The notes beneath the pieces were generated by a model. That model did not search any database, was not told where the DNA came from, and worked only from the letters and a program-made list of their open reading frames with translations. This document shows, in pieces, positions 15,383-22,731 of a stretch of 64,000 nucleotides of DNA. This DNA comes from Mucilaginibacter paludis DSM 18603 (GTDB lineage: Bacteria; Bacteroidota; Bacteroidia; Sphingobacteriales; Sphingobacteriaceae), in NCBI RefSeq assembly GCF_000166195.2, contig NZ_CM001403.1:6590432-6654431 (forward strand), in the 5' to 3' direction. The number at the start of each line of letters is the position of its first letter. Position 1 is the stretch's first letter. The position numbers and the translations under genes were made by a program.

Positions 15383-17239
15383 TTAACGTTTGCGGCCTTT
15401 GCTTTGCTGCTGATCTTCTTTCTGGGCCAGGCCTTTTTTCGGACCGAGTTCCAGGTGCGTCGGTTTTTCGAACTGTTCCCGTTTTTCGCGGCGGCCCTTG
15501 TCATCAAAGAAATCCAGGCTGCTGTAACGGGCGGAAAGATCCACTTTCATGGCCACTTCTTTACCTTCTTTCAGCGTGGTCACGTCGGTACGGTTACCCG
15601 CCTCGAATGATTTGATCAGCTCCGCCTTCTGCGCCGGGTCGGCCAGTTCCTTGATCTGGTAACGATCCAGGGTTTTGTCGATATCAAAACCATATTGCGG
15701 CACATGGTAATTATTCAGCTTCCGGTTGCCGTAATCGTCTTTAGCCTGATCGAAATCCAGTTTGATCCAGGCGGCGTAGGGTTCGCCCTGGCGGGTCAAC
15801 ATATCCCCTCGGAACACGGTGCGGCCCTGTACCAGGTTAGCGCATTGCTCTGCCGTAAAGCCGTAGCCCTTTTCCGGGTAAAAGGTCTGCGAAACCGGCG
15901 GTGTGTTGAATACCGGCGCGAATTCCCTGTTCAGGTAGATGTCCTTGCCATTCTCTTTACTGGCCAGCAATTGCTTACTGTCCGCATCAACACCTACACC
16001 CAGTTCGGACGTGCCCTTCTGTTTTTTAAAGAACTCGATGGCGTCGGTCGCATTATCAAAGTGCTTGGTCAGCGTTTTATCGGCCTTCTCCGGGTCTTGC
16101 GTGCTCACCATATAGCTTTGGTCGGGCGGCAGTACCGGCGCCTTACCCGCGGTCACGTCAACTTTACCCATATTATAAAAATCGCTTTGGTTGGATTTTT
16201 TAAAGTGCAGGGTAAAGTTGACCGGCCCCTGGTCGCCCGGCAGCTGGTCTTTGAGCACAAAATAGTTCGGCAGCGGTCGCATTTTAGCTTCCAACTGATC
16301 AGCCACTTCGGGGCTGAATTTCAATGTTTTGAGTTCTCCCCTCAAGTCTTCCAGATTGTTCAGATTCATACGTTTTTCGTTTAAGTGATCAATTTGTTTG
16401 TTGTTCATCAGTTCGGTCAGCTCGCGGTGAGCCCTGGCTATTTGGGGCAGGTCATGGTAGGTTTTACTTACCAGGAATTCCTGCTTCTTTTCCTCTAAAT
16501 AGAGATTGCCTTCGTTGGGTGCTGCCCAGGACCAGTGTTTGACGGCCAGCCTATCGGCCGCGTCCTCACTGCGCCCGTCATTACTAAAAGAAAGTTTATT
16601 GATATCGGCCATCGCGCTCAGCGCATCGCGGCTGAGGTTCGGATGATCCCAGTCAATGGCCGCCATACGTTGATCCAGTTCGCGGGTGTCGATCCCTTGC
16701 AGTAGTTCATGTTTGATCGGGACCTGTAAAAGGTGGATGGTCAGCGGCGCGTGGTGCACCCGGTCGCCCTCCCGCAGGCTAAAGTCCCATTCGATATAAA
16801 GCTTGTCCGGGCCGAGCGGATATTTATCCGGCCAGATCGGTGAATCGTTAAAGTCAGCCAGGCCGGCACCGACCCTTAGGGCGATCGTTTCATGATAACC
16901 TTTTTCCAGCAGCGTCTCCATGGCTTCGGTAGGATTGCCTAAATTCATCGTTCGGTTATTTAAGTTTACTTCAGGATTAGCGGCCAACACCTTTTCCAGT
17001 AATTCACCAGCCGCTACACAATAGATCGGGTAGTCATCAAAACCAAGCCCGCCGCCCATTAATTCCCGGTCATCCGCGCTATCCAGCGCATCACCCTTAT
17101 CTTTAAAGAATTCCAGGTGCATCGGGTGCAAACTCACTTCTGAAGGCCGCTGGCTGAACACTACGTATTTTTCACCCGCTTCCAGCGCATGGGTGATCGA
17201 GTTTGCAACTTCTTGTGCATGTTGGGTTTCCAGGTACAT
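15383..17239 (-). CDS. DUF3945-type mobile-element protein
   Basis: The 618-residue soluble protein starts MYLETQHAQEVANSITHALE. The C-terminal third has the DUF3945-like pattern (HVPQYGFDIDKTLDRYQIK, LADPAQKAELIKSFEAGNRT, and an LKEGKEVAMKVDLSAR strand), seen in proteins encoded beside conjugation genes in Bacteroidota. The basic tail (KKGLAQKEDQQQSKGRKR) suggests nucleic-acid contact. It follows traM by 12 bp at the place where TraN would be expected, but shows no signal peptide and no resemblance to TraN. Function unknown. Confidence 0.65.
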   Translation of the reverse strand: MYLETQHAQEVANSITHALEAGEKYVVFSQRPSEVSLHPMHLEFFKDKGDALDSADDRELMGGGLGFDDYPIYCVAAGELLEKVLAANPEVNLNNRTMNLGNPTEAMETLLEKGYHETIALRVGAGLADFNDSPIWPDKYPLGPDKLYIEWDFSLREGDRVHHAPLTIHLLQVPIKHELLQGIDTRELDQRMAAIDWDHPNLSRDALSAMADINKLSFSNDGRSEDAADRLAVKHWSWAAPNEGNLYLEEKKQEFLVSKTYHDLPQIARAHRELTELMNNKQIDHLNEKRMNLNNLEDLRGELKTLKFSPEVADQLEAKMRPLPNYFVLKDQLPGDQGPVNFTLHFKKSNQSDFYNMGKVDVTAGKAPVLPPDQSYMVSTQDPEKADKTLTKHFDNATDAIEFFKKQKGTSELGVGVDADSKQLLASKENGKDIYLNREFAPVFNTPPVSQTFYPEKGYGFTAEQCANLVQGRTVFRGDMLTRQGEPYAAWIKLDFDQAKDDYGNRKLNNYHVPQYGFDIDKTLDRYQIKELADPAQKAELIKSFEAGNRTDVTTLKEGKEVAMKVDLSARYSSLDFFDDKGRREKREQFEKPTHLELGPKKGLAQKEDQQQSKGRKR

Positions 17240-17251
17240 GGTTGCGTTTCG

Positions 17252-18301
17252 CTAATGCTTCACATTATTGTCCCGCAGCAAGACGGTTTCCCCATTATGC
17301 AGCTTCACCCGGATCTTGCGGACCTTCTTGCCCAACAAGCCTTTGGCCGCCGATATCCCCGCCGTCGCCGCCTGCGTCCCTAAACTTTGATCCATGCTTA
17401 AGAACTGCATATTATCCAGCGCGTTCGCCGTGCCGCTGCCCGCCGCTTCGCCGAGTTCCGCTTCCGGCGCATTAATCCCCGGCAGGCCGTCCAGCCCGAA
17501 GACCGTCAGGCTGACAGGGATGATCGCGTTGCCCAGGCGGATATTTTTGATCTCCAGCAGCAAACGCTGGTTCATCACCGAACAGGCCCCGAACAATTGC
17601 TGGCCTTTAGGCAATAGCAGACCTGCAATACGCAGCGTGTCTTTTAGCTTCAACCTGACCACACCGCCCGGAGCGACCTTTTGTGTACCGTCGATCAGGG
17701 CGGGTATCGCCTTAAAAGCCGTATCCTTTTCTGCTGGTAATTTAACCGCAGGTTTCACCGCCAAAGCCGGGTTTTGTATCTGCGCGATCTTATCCAGCAT
17801 GGTATTCAATTGCGCCATTTGCGGGTCCGGCGCGGAACTGTTCTGTTTTTCCTTCAGCAACTTTTCCAGCCTGGCCAACTGCTCATTATCCGGGTTAACG
17901 GCCACCGGTGCTGAACTAACCTGCGGTTTAGCCAGCTGCGTCCTGATCTGGGATAAGCGCTGGTTAATGGCCAGCTCATTGGCATCTGCCTGTGCTTTGC
18001 CATGTAAAGGGCCAGAATTTTGCACCACTGTGTCCCAGCCCAGATTAGCTAATGAGCCAGAATGTTGCCGTGCCGAATCCCGCTTTTGCTGGTCATAGGC
18101 ATCCATTTTGTCCTTGGGCTGTGGCCTTTTCAGGTCAGGCGAAGGCAGGCTGGCATTCAGCCCTTTACTATCCACCACCGTTTTCGGCGGGTTCATTTGC
18201 CGGTAGCCCCAAAAAGCGGCCAGCGCCATCACTAAGATCAGCGGTGGTAGGATGAGCAACATTTTACGGTGCTCCTTGAGTTTTTCTAATGTTGTTTGCA
18301 T
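17252..18301 (-). CDS. traM: Conjugative transposon protein TraM
   Basis: The 349-residue protein has a single N-terminal membrane helix (about residues 14-31, LLILPPLILVMALAAFWGY). A Pro/Gln-rich periplasmic linker follows, then a C-terminal domain with VRLKDTLRIAGLLLPKGQQL and SVTVFGLDGLPGI, characteristic of Bacteroidetes TraM, the VirB10-like scaffold of the mating channel. It follows TraL by 18 bp in the transfer operon. The length is slightly below that of CTnDOT-type TraM. Confidence 0.9.
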   Translation of the reverse strand: MQTTLEKLKEHRKMLLILPPLILVMALAAFWGYRQMNPPKTVVDSKGLNASLPSPDLKRPQPKDKMDAYDQQKRDSARQHSGSLANLGWDTVVQNSGPLHGKAQADANELAINQRLSQIRTQLAKPQVSSAPVAVNPDNEQLARLEKLLKEKQNSSAPDPQMAQLNTMLDKIAQIQNPALAVKPAVKLPAEKDTAFKAIPALIDGTQKVAPGGVVRLKLKDTLRIAGLLLPKGQQLFGACSVMNQRLLLEIKNIRLGNAIIPVSLTVFGLDGLPGINAPEAELGEAAGSGTANALDNMQFLSMDQSLGTQAATAGISAAKGLLGKKVRKIRVKLHNGETVLLRDNNVKH

Positions 18302-18319
18302 AAATAAAGGATTAAGGGG

Positions 18320-18541
18320 TTATAAAATGGTTTTTAAGAGGAGCCATAAACTGATCCCGCCAAATACCAGGCAGAATAAGCACAGGGCGATGATCTTGGA
18401 GGCTTTGTCCCAATAGGCGGTTTTACGCCCGAGCCAGTCAGCCACCTGTCTTTGCCGTAAAAGCAGGATATTTACCCAGCGTTCGGCTGCTTCGGCGGTC
18501 CGCGGGCTAAGCACTTTTGGTTTGCGTCTGAACAGGTTCAT
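18320..18541 (-). CDS. traL: TraL-like small transfer membrane protein
   Basis: The start is set at ATG 18541 (MNLFRRKPKVLSPRTAEAAE), which overlaps the traK stop as ATGA; this gives 73 residues. A basic N-terminal half is followed by one membrane helix near the end (IIALCLFCLVFGGISLWLLL). Size, topology and the position between traK and traM match TraL of Bacteroidetes conjugative transposons. The function of TraL is not well defined. Confidence 0.7.
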   Translation of the reverse strand: MNLFRRKPKVLSPRTAEAAERWVNILLLRQRQVADWLGRKTAYWDKASKIIALCLFCLVFGGISLWLLLKTIL

Positions 18542-19161
18542 GGCTGGCGGTTTTGGGTGGACAGGTCTTTGTTTTCCATGGTTTCCCAATGCTCGATCAG
18601 GAACCCGTGCGGGTTATTATCGCTGCGGCTGACATTGCGCAAATCGCCTTTGGTGACCAGGCTTCGGACCGTAACCGTCGTCGAACGGATCAGTTTTTCG
18701 GTTGCGTAGCAGGTAAAAGCATAGGGATAGGTCACGGTATTCAAACTGATGCTATCCACCGTCAGCTGTTGGCTGACATTACCGGACACCAGGCTATTGT
18801 AATACCCCTTTTCCTGCAGGTCGTCAAATGCCTTTTTCGCGCTTTCATCCGCTAAATAAAGGGCTTTGGTCACCGTTGCCCGGATCTGCTTATCATCCGG
18901 GTCGAGGTTAAAAAAGGCCTCGTGGAATACTTTGATATGGTCCCGCGCCTCGACCGGGATATTCGATTTCCGGTCGGAGGTAACGGCCTCCAGTGCTTTG
19001 CCATTGGCCAGGATATAAATATGTGACCGGAAATCTGCCGCATAACGCAAACTCGAATAGACCGCAAAGCAACTGATCAGCGCGCAAAGGATAACCAGCA
19101 CATAGCTGAATCGCCGGATATGACGAAAAGATGTTTCGATATTTTTGAAGTGTGTAAACAT
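18538..19161 (-). CDS. traK: Conjugative transposon protein TraK
   Basis: The 207-residue protein begins MFTHFKNIETSFRHIRRFSY and has one membrane helix at about residues 19-37. A periplasmic domain follows with RDHIKVFHEAFFNLDPDD, a motif block typical of TraK, the VirB8-like component. The gene lies 11 bp after traJ and overlaps traL by 4 bases, so it is translated as part of the compact transfer operon. Confidence 0.9.
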   Translation of the reverse strand: MFTHFKNIETSFRHIRRFSYVLVILCALISCFAVYSSLRYAADFRSHIYILANGKALEAVTSDRKSNIPVEARDHIKVFHEAFFNLDPDDKQIRATVTKALYLADESAKKAFDDLQEKGYYNSLVSGNVSQQLTVDSISLNTVTYPYAFTCYATEKLIRSTTVTVRSLVTKGDLRNVSRSDNNPHGFLIEHWETMENKDLSTQNRQP

Positions 19162-19172
19162 GATGATAGCTT

Positions 19173-20363
19173 TTAATTGTCCTTGCCCGATAATTTGTCT
19201 TTCTGATAATTCCCTTTATCGCCGGCCCCTAAATAACCTTCCCAAAAGTTGCGCGGTGCATTGAGCATATTACCCACACCGCGTCCCATGCGCTCCCCGG
19301 CAGCCGCGCCGCCCTGTACTGCGGTATTGGTCACCGTGGAGATACCACCCGCAGCAATGGTGCTCATCCGCATCATCAGGCCATTGCCGCCATGGGCATG
19401 CACCACATAATTGGCTACCGTCGGTACGGAGAAATAACCCACGATGCCAATGACTAAAAACACCAAATAAGCCGTATCATTCGGGCTAAAGAAGGTATCG
19501 CCCGCGCTTTGGATCTGCGAGATGTCCAGCTTGATCATTTGCTGCTGCACCTGCCCGATGATCGCCCCGAAGATGTTAGCGATCGGCAGCCATAAAAAGA
19601 TATTGATATAGCGCGTTAGCCATTGCACCAGCGAATTCTGGAACCCGTCAAAGACGGATATGCCGAATACCAGCGGCCCCAAAATGGCCAGCACGATCAT
19701 AAAAAAGGTGCGGATCGTATTGATACAGAGTATCGCGGCCGCATACAAGACCTGCAGCACTTCCGACATCCAGGCCTTGATATTGTTCTTGAAAGCATAG
19801 GCCTGCTTATCCATCCAGAACTTGATATCATTGCCTAAAGAGGAAAAAGTACCCTCGTTATTATCGTTCGGATCATCGGGATGCGTATAGCCATACCATT
19901 TTTCACGGTCACCGTTTCCATCATCGCCGACATACATTTCATAAGCCGAACTATGCTTGATCGCATCCTCCTTTTGCTTGAGCAGCAAAGCAATGCTGTT
20001 ATCCGAGTTCTTGACCATGTTCCCGGTGGCTGTCACCACAGGCGAAAGGATACCATTGATCAGCGCGATCACCAACGGGAATAACAGGATGGCCATGCCC
20101 AAAACGAAAGGCCGTAACAAAGGGTAAAAATCCAGCGGCTCGGCATTAGCGATCTGTTTCCAGACCCGGGCAGCGATATACCACAGCGCCCCGAACCCGG
20201 CAATACCCCGCGCAGTATCGATCAGCCCCGAACAAAGGGGCAGCATCTGGTTATAGACGCCATCCAGCACTGGCTGCATGCCTTTTAAACTGCTGGTAAT
20301 ATCCTGGGCGGAAGCCATCCCACTCCAAAGCAGCAATGGCAGTAGATAAACTAATTTTTTCAT
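19173..20363 (-). CDS. traJ: Conjugative transposon protein TraJ (VirB6-like)
   Basis: The 396-residue protein has a signal peptide (MKKLVYLLPLLLWSGMASAQ) and at least five hydrophobic helices, including FVLGMAILLFPLVIALINGI and TFFMIVLAILGPLVFGIS. It ends in a Gly-rich cytoplasmic tail. This architecture is that of TraJ, the polytopic inner-membrane channel component comparable to VirB6. Its ATG overlaps the stop of the preceding TraI-like gene by 4 bases. Confidence 0.88.
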   Translation of the reverse strand: MKKLVYLLPLLLWSGMASAQDITSSLKGMQPVLDGVYNQMLPLCSGLIDTARGIAGFGALWYIAARVWKQIANAEPLDFYPLLRPFVLGMAILLFPLVIALINGILSPVVTATGNMVKNSDNSIALLLKQKEDAIKHSSAYEMYVGDDGNGDREKWYGYTHPDDPNDNNEGTFSSLGNDIKFWMDKQAYAFKNNIKAWMSEVLQVLYAAAILCINTIRTFFMIVLAILGPLVFGISVFDGFQNSLVQWLTRYINIFLWLPIANIFGAIIGQVQQQMIKLDISQIQSAGDTFFSPNDTAYLVFLVIGIVGYFSVPTVANYVVHAHGGNGLMMRMSTIAAGGISTVTNTAVQGGAAAGERMGRGVGNMLNAPRNFWEGYLGAGDKGNYQKDKLSGKDN

Positions 20364-20992
20364 GGGTAAAGGGATTTAAGGTTAGTGACATCGTTACTTT
20401 CCTTTTGCCGCTGGGCCAGCAGCACATTGGCCTGCCGGTTAAAAGAGCGCAGGAACACCAGCTTATTGTTGCCCGAAGCATAGATCCGGTCAATGGCCGA
20501 TAACCGTTCGTCATCGCTCATCCGCAACTTCGAGGCCGTCAGGATATCCGCCAGTTCATTCACATCGTTCAGCGCCTCGCTGGTCAGCTGTCCGTAGACC
20601 CGGCCTAAATAGTCCAGTTCTTCTACCGAAAACCGGCCGCTCGAACGAAAAGCCCCATAAGCCTTTTTATACTCCGAAACGATACTGGCTTCATTGGCCA
20701 AAATATCCGCCACCCTTGCGTATTTCGCCACTTCGGGGTTGACCTGTAAAAGGCCATCCAGGAAAACCGAATGCAGATTGAAATTGCCCTTGGCCAGGTT
20801 CTTTACGGTCTCGTACCCGCCGGTCAGCATGGAATAACCCTGCTGCATATCCGAGAGGATCGCTTTGAACTGCGTCAGCTTTTCAATATCCAGCAATAAT
20901 TGCTGCAGGTCCTGATCCTGGGCTTTGGCCGGCGCAAAACTGAAAGCGCAAAGCAAAAAGCAAAGCAGGACGCTAATTTTTAATGTTTTCAT
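20360..20992 (-). CDS. TraI-like secreted transfer protein, third tandem paralog
   Basis: The start is MKTLKISVLLCFLLCAFSFA (ATG 20992), a signal peptide; the longer frame to 21115 overlaps the upstream gene and is unlikely. The mature part is helical, with VEELDYLGRVYGQLTSEAL and SDDERLSAIDRIYASGNNKL. It shares a common fold pattern with the two upstream genes: an FxxxELxYLxxVY-like block, then DDERL, then a KLVFLRSFNRQ-like end. Bacteroidetes TraI-type proteins of this position are often labelled TerB-like. It overlaps both neighbours. Confidence 0.75.
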   Translation of the reverse strand: MKTLKISVLLCFLLCAFSFAPAKAQDQDLQQLLLDIEKLTQFKAILSDMQQGYSMLTGGYETVKNLAKGNFNLHSVFLDGLLQVNPEVAKYARVADILANEASIVSEYKKAYGAFRSSGRFSVEELDYLGRVYGQLTSEALNDVNELADILTASKLRMSDDERLSAIDRIYASGNNKLVFLRSFNRQANVLLAQRQKESNDVTNLKSLYP

Positions 20993-21617
20993 AAATACTT
21001 TGTTGCGTTTGTATGTCCTGTAATTCCCGTTGCTGTTGATTGAACATGACCCTGACCTGGCTGCAAAACGAGCGCGTAAATACCAGCTTGTCCCGCACCC
21101 TAACTTCGATGGCATCCAATCTTTTCAGCCGCTCATCATCCGTCATGGCCACATGTTCGCTCAGCACCGTTTGTAGCTCCGCTACATCGTGATCCACATC
21201 CGCCAGCACCGAAGCCTTAACTGAATTAACATAATTGCGGGTATCAGCAGGCAAGGACAAACGGGCCACCTGGTCAAATTGCCCCGGAATGAGCTGTGCC
21301 ATCCGAACGATACTATCCGCCTTCGGGTTATTCCGGATATAAGGGTTGACCGTCCGCAATGAACGGTAATAGCTGTTATGCAGGTCAAACTCACCTTTCA
21401 CCCAGCTGCCAATACCGCCCAACCCATTTTGTGAGATCTGGTAACCCTGTTTCACATAGGCGCCGTATTGTTCCAAAGCCGCAATCTGCTGGGTCAGGTA
21501 TTTGATCTGCGTCTTTTTTTGGGAGAACCATTCCGCAAACGTCTGACCATACGAAAGCTGAAAGCTCAAAGCCGAAAGCAGCAAGGACAAGAAGACTATT
21601 TTCCTAATCGATGCCAT
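20973..21617 (-). CDS. TraI-like secreted transfer protein, second tandem paralog
   Basis: The 214-residue protein has a signal peptide (MASIRKIVFLSLLLSALSFQ, then LSYGQ) and a helical periplasmic body. It shares MTDDERLKRLDAIEVRVRDK and KLVFTRSFCSQVRVMFNQQQ with the downstream paralog's SDDERLSAIDRIY and KLVFLRSFNRQANV. It overlaps the upstream paralog by 14 bases and the downstream one by 20 bases, so the three are probably made together, perhaps as parts of one complex. Confidence 0.75.
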   Translation of the reverse strand: MASIRKIVFLSLLLSALSFQLSYGQTFAEWFSQKKTQIKYLTQQIAALEQYGAYVKQGYQISQNGLGGIGSWVKGEFDLHNSYYRSLRTVNPYIRNNPKADSIVRMAQLIPGQFDQVARLSLPADTRNYVNSVKASVLADVDHDVAELQTVLSEHVAMTDDERLKRLDAIEVRVRDKLVFTRSFCSQVRVMFNQQQRELQDIQTQQSIYENIKN

Positions 21618-22338
21618 AGTACCGCTTTAAAGTTTCCACCTCGTCCAGGCTTTTTGCCCGCTGGATGCTCAGCACCATGTTCTGGTTATTGAACTTTTTG
21701 AGGTCGGCGCAGTTCTGGTCGATGCGCTCCGAAGCCTTCGCCACCAGTTCCATCCGCTTGGCGTCATCCATCTGCGTTTTCATACCACTGATGACCACCA
21801 GCACCTCGTCCAAGTTGGTCACGCTTTGCTGCAGGATACCCGAATAAACCTTTTCCATATAACCCAGTTCATCCGGCGTAAAGTGCTTATCCGATTGCAG
21901 CAAACCCCAGGCCCGGTGGTACTGGCTAACCAGCGCGGCCTGCTTTTCCGTGATGTTCTTGATGCGTTCGAAATCGCTGATAACGGCTTTGACCTGCCAT
22001 AATTCGTTATAATAATTGCCGTACAGTTCCTGCTGCTTTTCCGACCAGCCGGAAATCTCGGCCAGTTTTGCTTTATGCAGCTGGTTCTCTAAAGCCTTCT
22101 GCGCATTCTGCAACCAAATCGTTTGGTTCTGCATGCGCTGTACTTCCAGGTCAATGGCCCGGATCACCCGGCCGACGGTCTGCTGTAAGACCTCGCCAAC
22201 GACGAACTGCGCGTTGGCACCCTGCGGCAACGTCACAAAAACGGTCACTGTAGACAACGGCAGCACGACCATGTATTTTTTTATTTGTTCCATAGCACCT
22301 CCTAAGCACCCTTTCAGGGCACTGAAAATTGATTTCAT
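21604..22338 (-). CDS. TraI-like secreted transfer protein, first tandem paralog
   Basis: The 244-residue protein has a hydrophobic N-terminal region (KYMVVLPLSTVTVFVTLP) that acts as a signal peptide or anchor; ATG 22293 is an alternative start. The body has HRAWGLLQSDKHFTPDELGY and MEKVYSGILQQSVTNLDEVL, aligning with KKAYGAFRSSGRFSVEELDY of the third paralog. A helical C-terminus ends TLKRYYGID. It lies 21 bp after a lipoprotein gene in the transfer operon. Confidence 0.75.
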   Translation of the reverse strand: MKSIFSALKGCLGGAMEQIKKYMVVLPLSTVTVFVTLPQGANAQFVVGEVLQQTVGRVIRAIDLEVQRMQNQTIWLQNAQKALENQLHKAKLAEISGWSEKQQELYGNYYNELWQVKAVISDFERIKNITEKQAALVSQYHRAWGLLQSDKHFTPDELGYMEKVYSGILQQSVTNLDEVLVVISGMKTQMDDAKRMELVAKASERIDQNCADLKKFNNQNMVLSIQRAKSLDEVETLKRYYGID

Positions 22339-22359
22339 AAATGATGGTTTTGAATTCTG

Positions 22360-22731
22360 TTAATTGATCTTGCGGTAACTGGCCTTACCGACATAGAGCC
22401 GGCCTTTTTCCGCGTCGAAGCGAAAGACCAGCCCGCTTTTTTCTTCCGTCAGGTCCTGTTTGAGCGGGTCCCAGACCGTTTCTAGTTCTCTGGACTGGTG
22501 GCGCTTCGGCAACTTTTTACCCTTGCGGATAGCCTGGTAGCCTGTTCGCCTGAGCAATTGATAATGGGATTGATCGAGCCGGTTAATGACCAGCGTATCC
22601 TGCGCGGAACTGAATTCCCCCGAAGCACTGCTGACATAGGTACCCGGTATAAAACTTTTGGTCTTCGCCGCGGGTGTCTGGCAGCTATAAAATCCGATGA
22701 CGACCACTATAATGATGAGGTAGTTTTTCAT
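22360..22731 (-). CDS. Small lipoprotein of the transfer operon
   Basis: The 123-residue protein has a lipoprotein signal (MKNYLIIIVVVIGFYSCQ, lipobox Cys17). A compact domain follows with FIPGTYVSSASGEFSSAQDT, LLRRTGYQAIRKGKKLP and GRLYVGKASYRKI, a pattern I know from conserved lipoproteins located between traG and traI in Bacteroidetes elements. It overlaps the traG stop by 4 bases. A structural role at the outer membrane side of the channel is inferred from location. Confidence 0.7.
   Translation of the reverse strand: MKNYLIIIVVVIGFYSCQTPAAKTKSFIPGTYVSSASGEFSSAQDTLVINRLDQSHYQLLRRTGYQAIRKGKKLPKRHQSRELETVWDPLKQDLTEEKSGLVFRFDAEKGRLYVGKASYRKIN

Noticed and set aside
15695..16384. 229-residue plus-strand open frame
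   Set aside because: It lies wholly antisense to the DUF3945-type gene and has no recognisable domain; it is a shadow of a long G/C-rich coding region.
17394..18098. 234-residue plus-strand open frame
   Set aside because: It is antisense to traM, Ser/Ala/Cys-rich in a way typical of reverse-strand shadows, with no promoter or ribosome-binding signal.
21000..21115. N-terminal extension of the third TraI-like gene to 21115
   Set aside because: It would overlap the second paralog by more than 100 bases and place the clear signal peptide at residue 42; ATG 20992 is preferred.
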